Shown here in pieces: positions 1 through 4,577 of a DNA stretch of 5,353 nucleotides. Under the pieces are notes generated by a model. That model had not been told where the DNA came from. It did no database searches and saw only the letters and a list, made by a program, of their open reading frames with translations. The position numbers and the translations under genes are program-made. The DNA comes from Limnohabitans sp. Rim8 (GTDB lineage Bacteria > Pseudomonadota > Gammaproteobacteria > Burkholderiales > Burkholderiaceae_C), in assembly GCA_945877725.1 (NCBI GenBank), contig CAMDXR010000229.1:1-5353 (forward strand), in the 5' to 3' direction. Within the stretch, counting starts at the first letter, position 1; the number at the start of each line of letters is the position of its first letter.

Positions 1-546
1 GTCGTGACCCCGGGGCGCGTTTACCAACAGTTCAAGGACGCCAGCAACATGACTGACCGCTTCAATGCCTTGTCGGCTTTGGTGGTCAGCGGCCATGCAC
101 TGGCAGCCGACGCGCTGGCCTTGTTCCACAAAATGTTCCAACATGAAGCCCTGGTAATTGACAAATGGTTTGCCTTGCAAGCGGGCGCACCCGACCGGGC
201 GGGCGATGTGCTGCCCCGAGTGCGCCAACTCATGCAACATGCCGACTTCAGTTTGCGCAACCCCAACCGCGCCCGCAGTCTGATCTTCAGTTATTGCAGC
301 GCCAATCCGGCAGGTTTTCACCGGTCCGATGCCGCAGGTTATGTGTATTGGAGCGAGCAAGTGCTGGCGCTGGACGCCATCAACCCGCAAGTGGCGGCCA
401 GACTGGCCCGTGCCATGGACCGCTGGAGCCGACTGGCCGAGCCCTATCGCAGCGCTGCACGCGTCGCCATTGAACGCGTTGCAGCCAAAGCCGACCTGAG
501 CAACGACGTGCGCGAAGTCATCAGCCGTGCCTTGAACACCCCCTGA
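1..546 (+). CDS. pepN: Aminopeptidase N, C-terminal fragment (5' end outside window)
   Basis: This is the last 181 residues of a gammaproteobacterial/betaproteobacterial-type aminopeptidase N, an M1-family zinc metallopeptidase that removes N-terminal residues from peptides in the cytoplasm. Only the C-terminal all-helical (ARM-like, DUF3458 C-terminal) domain is visible; the HExxH zinc site lies upstream of the window. Family-typical segments are NPNRARSLIFSYCSANP near residue 87, a following FHRSDAAGY, and LDAINPQVAARLARAMDRWS near residue 123, which match the usual 'NPN..R.L...F...N...FH..DG.GY' and 'LD..NPQVAAR' pattern of this domain. The reading frame is open from base 1. The GTG at base 4 is an internal valine, not a start. 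The gene ends in TGA and fbp starts 14 bases later, so the two are probably co-transcribed. The family is about 870-900 residues long. Identification is from recognised sequence pattern, without a search. Confidence 0.9.
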   Translation, partial: VVTPGRVYQQFKDASNMTDRFNALSALVVSGHALAADALALFHKMFQHEALVIDKWFALQAGAPDRAGDVLPRVRQLMQHADFSLRNPNRARSLIFSYCSANPAGFHRSDAAGYVYWSEQVLALDAINPQVAARLARAMDRWSRLAEPYRSAARVAIERVAAKADLSNDVREVISRALNTP

Positions 547-560
547 AACAAGGAACCGCC

Positions 561-1568
561 ATGAGCAGCAAAATTTCATTGTCTCGATACCTGGTTGAAC
601 AACAGCGCGACAAAGGCCACATTCCGGCTGAACTGCGCTTGCTGCTGGAGGTGGTAGCGCGCGCTTGCAAAAGCATCAGTCACGCAGTGAACAAAGGTGC
701 GCTGGGGGGGGTGCTGGGCAGCGCCGAGAGCGAAAACGTTCAAGGCGAAGTGCAGAAAAAGCTCGACATCATCGCCAACGAAGTGCTGATTGAAGCCAAC
801 GAATGGGGTGGCCACCTGGCCGCCATGGCCTCTGAAGAGATGGACAGCATCTATTTGGTGCCCAACCGCTACCCGCAAGGCGAATACCTGTTGCTGTTTG
901 ACCCGCTGGATGGGTCGTCCAACATCGACGTCAACGTGAGCATCGGGACGATTTTTAGCGTGCTCAAAAAGCCTGAGGGCAGCCAAGGCGTGACCGAACA
1001 AGACTTTTTGCAAGCGGGCAAGCAACAAGTGGCCGCTGGATATTGCGTTTATGGCCCACAAACCACCTTGGTGCTGACGGTGGGCGACGGCGTGGCCATG
1101 TTCACCCTGGACCGCGAGCAAGGCTCGTTCATCCTGACTCAAGAGAATGTGCAAGTACCTGCCGACACCAAAGAGTTTGCGATCAACATGAGCAACATGC
1201 GCCACTGGGACGAGCCCGTGCGCCGCTACATTGACGAATGCCTGCAAGGTAAAGAGGGGCCACGCGGCAAAGACTTCAACATGCGCTGGATCGCCAGCAT
1301 GGTGGCCGATGTGCACCGCATCCTGACGCGTGGCGGTGTTTTCATGTACCCCTGGGACAAACGCGAGCCGCACAAAGCCGGCAAACTGCGCTTGCTCTAC
1401 GAAGCCAACCCCATGAGCTGGTTGATTGAGCAAGCGGGCGGTGCTGCCACCAACGGCAAAGCGCGCATCTTGGACCTGCAACCCGGCCAACTGCATGAAC
1501 GTGTGAGTGTGGTTTTGGGCTCCAAAAATGAGGTCGAGCGCCTGACCAGCTACCACCCAAAGCTATAA
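561..1568 (+). CDS. fbp: Class I fructose-1,6-bisphosphatase
   Basis: This 335-residue cytoplasmic enzyme hydrolyses fructose 1,6-bisphosphate to fructose 6-phosphate and phosphate, the committed step of gluconeogenesis. Its length is normal for class I FBPases. Visible signatures are QKKLDIIANE (Asp69), the metal-ligand acidic pair Glu92-Glu93, the metal/phosphate motif FDPLDGSSNID (Asp114, Asp117, Gly118, Ser119), RWIASMVADVHRIL (242-255), GGVFMYPWD, and the family signature GKLRLLYEANPMS (274-286), with Glu281 as metal ligand. All expected catalytic residues seem present. The ATG is preceded by AAGGAA at 550-555, a good Shine-Dalgarno at proper spacing, so the start is secure. It lies 14 bases after pepN and probably shares its transcript. 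A run of eight G (704-711) falls in codons for Leu48-Val51 without breaking the frame. The stop codon overlaps a promoter-like -10 box for the downstream tRNA. A long open frame on the opposite strand across this gene is only a codon-usage shadow. Confidence 0.97.
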   Translation: MSSKISLSRYLVEQQRDKGHIPAELRLLLEVVARACKSISHAVNKGALGGVLGSAESENVQGEVQKKLDIIANEVLIEANEWGGHLAAMASEEMDSIYLVPNRYPQGEYLLLFDPLDGSSNIDVNVSIGTIFSVLKKPEGSQGVTEQDFLQAGKQQVAAGYCVYGPQTTLVLTVGDGVAMFTLDREQGSFILTQENVQVPADTKEFAINMSNMRHWDEPVRRYIDECLQGKEGPRGKDFNMRWIASMVADVHRILTRGGVFMYPWDKREPHKAGKLRLLYEANPMSWLIEQAGGAATNGKARILDLQPGQLHERVSVVLGSKNEVERLTSYHPKL

Positions 1569-1569
1569 T
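1542..1569 (+). promoter_or_regulatory. Putative sigma-70 promoter of the tRNA-Thr gene, inside the 3' end of fbp
   Basis: TATAAT at 1564-1569 matches the -10 consensus at six of six bases and overlaps the fbp stop codon (TAA, 1566-1568). CTGACC at 1542-1547 matches the -35 consensus TTGACA at four of six, with a 16-base spacer. Transcription would start near 1576, about 8 bases before the tRNA, leaving a very short leader. The bases just after the -10 box are T-rich, not the GC-rich discriminator typical of stringently controlled stable-RNA promoters. Position and match quality are seen directly; activity is inferred. Confidence 0.65.
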
Positions 1570-1583
1570 TTTTTACCAGAAAA

Positions 1584-1659
1584 GCCGGTGTAGCTCAGTC
1601 GGTAGAGCAGCTCATTCGTAATGAGAAGGTCGGGGGTTCGATTCCTCTTTCCGGCACCA
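1584..1659 (+). tRNA. tRNA-Thr (anticodon CGU)
   Basis: This is a 76-base tRNA with an encoded 3' CCA (1657-1659). The D stem is GCTC/GAGC (1593-1596 with 1605-1608). The anticodon loop is TTCGTAA with anticodon CGT at 1617-1619, which reads the threonine codon ACG. The T loop is TTCGATT (1637-1643) and the discriminator base is A (1656). It closely resembles the Escherichia coli tRNA-Thr(CGU) as I recall it, including the G27-A43 non-pair. Oddities: the acceptor stem pairs fully for positions 1-5, but 6-67 is T opposite T and 7-66 is a G-T wobble; 49-65 and 51-63 in the T stem are also G-T. It lies 15 bases after fbp and is followed directly by a terminator. Confidence 0.97.
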
Positions 1660-1662
1660 ATT

Positions 1663-1697
1663 AAAAAGCCCCGTTTTACAAAAAACGGGGCTTTTTT
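1663..1697. terminator. Strong bidirectional intrinsic terminator
   Basis: A perfect 15-base-pair inverted repeat (1663-1677 with 1682-1696) has a GCCCCG/CGGGGC core, a 4-base loop ACAA and a T-tract at 1692-1697 on the + strand. On the minus strand the stem ends in TTTTTAATT, so it can also stop transcripts arriving from the convergent NYN gene, whose stop lies 25 bases away. It begins 4 bases after the tRNA CCA end, so it probably ends the pepN-fbp and tRNA transcripts. Confidence 0.93.
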
Positions 1698-1721
1698 GTT
1701 TGTCTTGACCCGCCTGCGCTC

Positions 1722-2645
1722 TTATTCGTCGGTGTCGGGCGGAAAACCGTCACCTGCGGTGGCCGGGACAGCCGTGGTAGCTGCGGGAGCACCTGCAACG
1801 ATGGGCTCTGAAACTACCACCCGAAGTGTTTCACGCAGCATCTTCTTTTCGGGCAGGCTCAGGGCGCGGGCCAGTCGTTGGCGCATGCGCAGCAACAGTT
1901 GGCGGTCAACTTCTTGAGGAATACCCCGGCTGATTTGCAGCGCGTCTTTCAGGTCTTCGCGCAGGTCTTCGGGTTCTTCGGCCCACCACGCCGAGATGAC
2001 CTCGTGCATCGATTTGCGCAGTTCTTCAACATCTTCTACGGCCATGCCCATGCCCGTGGGCATTTTGCCTTGCAGCATGTCGGCCAGCGCCTGTGAATTG
2101 ACCATGACGCGGCGATCGGCTTGGGCCAAGAGACGTGCCCAACCTGGGTCGGTGCGGACCATTTGGGGCATGTTGCGAGCAGATTCATCGGCCAGCAAAT
2201 GGACACTCAAGCCGCTGAGTTGGGCTTCATCAATGGTGGCCAAAAACCGTTCGTCGTCACTGGCCACCAAAACATGGTCACACGCGTGGTGTTCTGCCAA
2301 TTGTTTCAGGTCGTGCCCCAATGAGCGAAGCAAGGAAGCGCCACCATCGGCATCGTGGGTTTGCACCAGTCGAACAATTTGGTCATCGATGATCAAGCCA
2401 TCCGATCGGTCGCTGTACCAATAGATACGGCGCAAATCGACATCAAGGCCCGATTGGGACAGTGCTTGGGACAGCAAGCTGAGAAGGCCTTGACGGTTGA
2501 CAGACTCGCCCGTTGTACCGACAGCGCCTTGCTGGGCCATCCAGATTAAAAACCGACCGTCAATGAGCGCCATGCAGGTGCCGGAGCGATGTTCGCCTGC
2601 ACGGCGGTCAGATGGGAAGCTTTGAGAGAAATAATCGCGTTTCAT
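1722..2645 (-). CDS. NYN-domain (PIN-like) putative ribonuclease
   Basis: This 307-residue protein has an N-terminal NYN-like nuclease fold followed by a helical C-terminal half. Residues 25-35 (MALIDGRFLIW) look like the first strand with catalytic Asp29. IYWYSD (75-79) supplies a second acidic residue, Asp79. HVLVASDDERFLATIDEA (124-141) matches the family's 'L.SGD.DF...' motif with Asp130, Asp131 and Asp139, followed by strand LSVHLL. The position after Asp29 where many NYN proteins carry Asn is Gly-Arg here. NYN domains belong to the PIN/FLAP nuclease superfamily and usually act on RNA with Mg2+; the substrate here is unknown. Residues about 165-285 are charged and helical, with a short repeat EDLREDLKD that reflects a 12-base DNA repeat (CAGGTCTTCG at 1950 and 1962). 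The tail (about 284-307) is Ala/Thr/Pro-rich and acidic, probably disordered. No OST-HTH domain or membrane segment is seen. The ATG at 2645 is the first start after an in-frame TAG at 2655-2657. Its Shine-Dalgarno is weak; Met25 (2573) is a less likely alternative. The gene stands alone, convergent with the tRNA and divergent from the Nudix gene. Confidence 0.8.
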   Translation of the reverse strand: MKRDYFSQSFPSDRRAGEHRSGTCMALIDGRFLIWMAQQGAVGTTGESVNRQGLLSLLSQALSQSGLDVDLRRIYWYSDRSDGLIIDDQIVRLVQTHDADGGASLLRSLGHDLKQLAEHHACDHVLVASDDERFLATIDEAQLSGLSVHLLADESARNMPQMVRTDPGWARLLAQADRRVMVNSQALADMLQGKMPTGMGMAVEDVEELRKSMHEVISAWWAEEPEDLREDLKDALQISRGIPQEVDRQLLLRMRQRLARALSLPEKKMLRETLRVVVSEPIVAGAPAATTAVPATAGDGFPPDTDE

Positions 2646-2663
2646 GGGGTGTGCCTAAATTTA

Positions 2664-2697
2664 TAAAAAATAACGCTGCTTACAAAGGTGCAGCAGG
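2664..2697 (-). promoter_or_regulatory. Hairpin plus T-tract in the NYN gene leader (attenuator-like)
   Basis: Read on the minus strand, GCTGC then a 10-base ACCTTTGTAA then GCAGC forms a 5-base-pair hairpin, followed by GTTATTTTTT. This has the outline of a weak intrinsic terminator. It ends about 18 bases before the NYN ATG, and no minus-strand gene upstream in this window would need terminating. It could be a leader attenuator, read-through protection, or chance. The stem is short, so confidence is low. Confidence 0.3.
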
Positions 2698-2841
2698 CCG
2701 CATTCTAAGGCTTTGCCGTCACAAAAATGTAACGGGATTTAGCCTTGTTTTAGACGGGGAGCAGCTCGTCGTAGTAGTACCTGCTAACTAAATGATTCAA
2801 GTAAGCCAGTGAGTTGTAAATATCAGGCCTCATCTGTCGGG

Positions 2842-2847
2842 TATAAA
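2842..2847 (+). promoter_or_regulatory. Possible -10 box (TATAAA) of the Nudix-AmpE-like operon
   Basis: TATAAA matches the sigma-70 -10 consensus at five of six bases. It ends 8 bases before the GTG start of the Nudix gene, so transcription from it would begin at or within one or two bases of the start codon and give a leaderless or almost leaderless mRNA. No good -35 is found at 16-18 bases upstream. The only TTG-type hexamer (TTGTAA, 2814-2819) is 22 bases away. It is supported mainly by position and by the absence of a ribosome-binding site. Confidence 0.35.
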
Positions 2848-2855
2848 TACTGCCT

Positions 2856-3581
2856 GTGTCTAATCCAACTTTTTTTGATCCCCGCAGTGTTCCGATTTGG
2901 CGCATTGACCACGATATGCCTGCGGTGCCGCCAGCGCATCTTTTACCTGCCGCGCTCAAAACCCGATTTGCCCAGCCTCCGAGCTGGCACCCCGAGGTCA
3001 AAGAGGATTCTTCCTTTTCCAACCGCAAGCCCGCCAATGCGGCTGTTTTGGTTCCCATCGTGATGCGGGGTCCGGATTTTTCAGAACCCACCGTATTGCT
3101 CACTCAACGGGCAAACCACATGACGACCCATTCGGGGCAGATCGCCTTTCCCGGTGGAAGAGTCGACCCCCAAGACAGCAGCAGGCACGCCACAGCCCTT
3201 CGAGAGGCGCACGAGGAGGTGGGCTTACACCCTCGACATGTGCAAATCATTGGCGAACTGCCGGTCTATGTCACCGGGTCTGCTTTCTATGTCACGCCAG
3301 TTGTCGCCTTGGTGTCGCCTAGCTTTGAACTGGCCCCCAATGCTGCTGAAGTGCAAGACGTTTTTGAAGTGCCGCTGGCTTTTTTGATGAATCCGGCCAA
3401 TCACAGACGACATGCCTTTGAATGGGAAGGCGCAAAGCGACAGTGGTTTTCAATGCCCTATATGGAGCCGCAGCCCAACCCTGAAGGGAATTCTGCCCAG
3501 GTTGAGCGCTATATTTGGGGCGCTACGGCGGCTATGCTTCGTAACTTCTATCGCTTCTTGGTCGTCAACCCAGCGGAATGA
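2856..3581 (+). CDS. Nudix hydrolase, CoA pyrophosphatase (NudL-type)
   Basis: This 241-residue cytoplasmic protein belongs to the Nudix CoA/acyl-CoA diphosphatase group. Such enzymes cleave coenzyme A to 4'-phosphopantetheine and adenosine 3',5'-bisphosphate using Mg2+ or Mn2+. Residues 80-101 give VLLTQRANHMTTHSGQIAFP followed by GG, the UPF0035/NudL signature just upstream of the Nudix box. The box runs from Gly101 through REAHEEVGL (116-124) with metal-binding Glu117, Glu120 and Glu121. Spacing between the first Gly and REx2EE is one residue longer than the generic pattern and Asp107 replaces the first Glu, which is usual for this subgroup. Downstream are PVYVTGSAFYVTPVVAL and FEVPLAFLMNP, also typical. 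The GTG start is chosen because an in-frame TAA lies at 2844-2846 and the N-terminal FDPR..P segment resembles that of relatives. Met21 (2916) is the next option. No Shine-Dalgarno precedes the GTG. The next gene starts 7 bases after the stop, indicating an operon. Substrate preference is inferred from family. Confidence 0.9.
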   Translation: MSNPTFFDPRSVPIWRIDHDMPAVPPAHLLPAALKTRFAQPPSWHPEVKEDSSFSNRKPANAAVLVPIVMRGPDFSEPTVLLTQRANHMTTHSGQIAFPGGRVDPQDSSRHATALREAHEEVGLHPRHVQIIGELPVYVTGSAFYVTPVVALVSPSFELAPNAAEVQDVFEVPLAFLMNPANHRRHAFEWEGAKRQWFSMPYMEPQPNPEGNSAQVERYIWGATAAMLRNFYRFLVVNPAE

Positions 3582-3588
3582 GGGCAGC

Positions 3589-4554
3589 ATGAGTTTTTTT
3601 TCAATCTTGTTGGCTTTGGTCCTTGAACAGGCCAGACCGCTCAATCCCGTGAATTTCATTTACTCCACGGCCGAGCGTTGGCTGGCGTGGGTTGCCCGCA
3701 CTTTTGATGCAGGTGTGCGGCACCAAGCCTGGATCACTTGGGGCATCACTGTTTTCGGCCCTGCACTTTTAACGATGTTGGTGCACTGGGGGCTGCAGTT
3801 TGGTTTAGGTTGGCTATTTGCCGTGGTCTGGAATGTGGCATTGCTTTACGTCACGCTGGGGTTCAGGCAGTTCAGCCATCATTTCACAGCCTTACGCGAA
3901 GCCTTGGAAGAAGGTGACGAGACGAAGGCTCGCGAACTTTTGGCTGAGTGGCAGCAAGTTCAGGTGGGCCAGATTCCCCGCAGCGAAATTGTTCGCCATG
4001 TGATCGAGTACTCCATGATCGCCGCCCATCGGCATGTGTTTGGCGTGTTTTTTTGGTACGCGATGTTGTCCATCATTGGTTTAGGGCCTGTCGGTGCCGT
4101 GGTTTATCGCCTCACAGAACTCGCTCAGCGCCGTTGGCAAGAGCCGATGGCAGACGGTTCTGCGAGGAGTGAGTCTTTGCGGGCCGTGGCCGGCAGGGCT
4201 TGGCTGGCCATGGATTGGTTGCCTTCGCGCATGACGGCTCTGGGCTTCGCCATTGTGGGCAGTTTTGAAGACGCCATGGATGGCTGGCGCAACCATGCTC
4301 AAAATTTCCCGGAAGACAACGACGGCGTGATCCTTGCAGCAACCGCTGGTGCCATCAATATCCGTTTGGGTGGGGGCGCATTGCAAGCTTCAAGCGAAGA
4401 CCCCACCGCCAACAATACCGAAGGCGGTAGCAGCACGCCAGGCCGCATCCCAGAAGTGGCTCACTTTGCTCAAGTGGTGGGCTTAGTTTGGCGCACGGTG
4501 ATCATGTGGTTGGTGTTGGTGGCCTTGCTCACCATGGCTAATTTGGTAGGCTAA
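3589..4554 (+). CDS. AmpE / CobD-CbiB-like inner-membrane protein
   Basis: This 321-residue membrane protein is of the CbiB superfamily, closest in outline to AmpE. Hydrophobic segments lie at about 1-12, 47-67, 70-92, 150-173 and 297-320. The start MSFFSILLALVLEQ resembles the AmpE N-terminus (M..F..LL.L..E), and DWLPSRMTALGFAIVGSFED (209-228) matches the conserved 'DW.P.R.....A..G..E.A...W' region shared by AmpE and CbiB. FFWYAMLSIIGLGPVGAVVYR (154-174) aligns with the CbiB 'P.FW...GG..GA..YR' region. The CbiB motifs ENT.DG and NTLD are not kept (here EYSMIAA and TELAQ), and no cobalamin gene is nearby, so adenosylcobinamide-phosphate synthase activity is doubtful. AmpE is reported as a membrane signalling partner of the AmpD/ampC beta-lactamase regulon; no ampD or ampC is visible here. 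The ATG follows GAGGG at 3580-3584, which overlaps the Nudix stop, so translation is probably coupled. The same frame is open further upstream (to about 3412) inside the Nudix gene, but that stretch has no ribosome site. A T8 tract covers codons 2-5. Confidence 0.75.
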   Translation: MSFFSILLALVLEQARPLNPVNFIYSTAERWLAWVARTFDAGVRHQAWITWGITVFGPALLTMLVHWGLQFGLGWLFAVVWNVALLYVTLGFRQFSHHFTALREALEEGDETKARELLAEWQQVQVGQIPRSEIVRHVIEYSMIAAHRHVFGVFFWYAMLSIIGLGPVGAVVYRLTELAQRRWQEPMADGSARSESLRAVAGRAWLAMDWLPSRMTALGFAIVGSFEDAMDGWRNHAQNFPEDNDGVILAATAGAINIRLGGGALQASSEDPTANNTEGGSSTPGRIPEVAHFAQVVGLVWRTVIMWLVLVALLTMANLVG

Positions 4555-4577
4555 AAAATAACGCGGCTACCAGCGTT
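4553..4577 (-). terminator. Possible intrinsic terminator of rsgA overlapping its stop codon
   Basis: On the minus strand AACGC, an 8-base loop TGGTAGCC and GCGTT form a short hairpin followed by ATTTTTT. The loop contains the rsgA TAG stop. The T-tract lies over the end of the opposite-strand AmpE-like gene. The stem is only 5 base pairs, so it is weak. The + strand side has no T-tract, so no terminator is visible for the Nudix-AmpE-like operon. Confidence 0.4.

Larger units (their letters stand above)
2646..2855. other. Divergent intergenic region between NYN and Nudix genes
   Basis: This 210-base spacer is richer in A and T than its surroundings and must hold the promoters of both divergent genes. 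No reliable -35/-10 pair stands out for either. On the minus strand TATAAA (2659-2664) lies just before the NYN start, with a TTGTAA about 14 bases upstream, which is too close for a standard promoter. On the + strand TATAAA (2842-2847) lies directly before the Nudix GTG, with TTGTAA (2814-2819) 22 bases upstream, which is too far. A hairpin with T-tract is listed separately. I see no RNA gene, known riboswitch or small ORF with a convincing ribosome site here. Confidence 0.5.

Noticed and set aside
576..1556. Open frame of 326 codons on the minus strand across nearly all of fbp, with shorter ones inside
   Set aside because: It is exactly antisense to a clearly identified enzyme, has no ribosome site or recognisable domain, and is explained by codon bias in the fbp frame.
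1637..1659. tRNA 3' end as an integration site (attB) for a mobile element
   Set aside because: No second copy of the tRNA 3' end, no integrase and no change in gene character are visible downstream; a terminator and ordinary chromosomal genes follow.
1621..1917. Open frame of 98 codons starting within the tRNA and running into the terminator and NYN gene
   Set aside because: It overlaps the tRNA 3' half and the terminator stem, so a translated gene there is implausible.
1996..2424. Open frame of 142 codons on the + strand inside the NYN gene
   Set aside because: It is Ser/Trp/Arg-rich with no family resemblance and lies antisense to a gene with visible nuclease motifs, so it is a shadow frame.
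2454..2474. Direct repeat TTGGGACAG twice, 12 bases apart, in the NYN gene
   Set aside because: It encodes a short repeat of Leu-Ser-Gln within a helix and is best seen as a minor coding repeat, not a regulatory or mobile element.
2760..2785. AGCAG/CTGCT inverted repeat upstream of the Nudix gene
   Set aside because: It is only 5 base pairs with a 16-base loop, with no T-tract and no match to a known operator, which is within chance expectation.
2750..3103. Minus-strand open frame of 117 codons spanning the Nudix gene start
   Set aside because: There is no recognisable domain and it is largely antisense to the Nudix N-terminus. Its part outside the gene is too short to support a claim.
3412..3588. 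Upstream extension of the AmpE-like reading frame inside the Nudix gene
   Set aside because: The ATG at 3589 has a good Shine-Dalgarno and an AmpE-like N-terminus; the extension is soluble, shadow-like sequence within the Nudix coding region.
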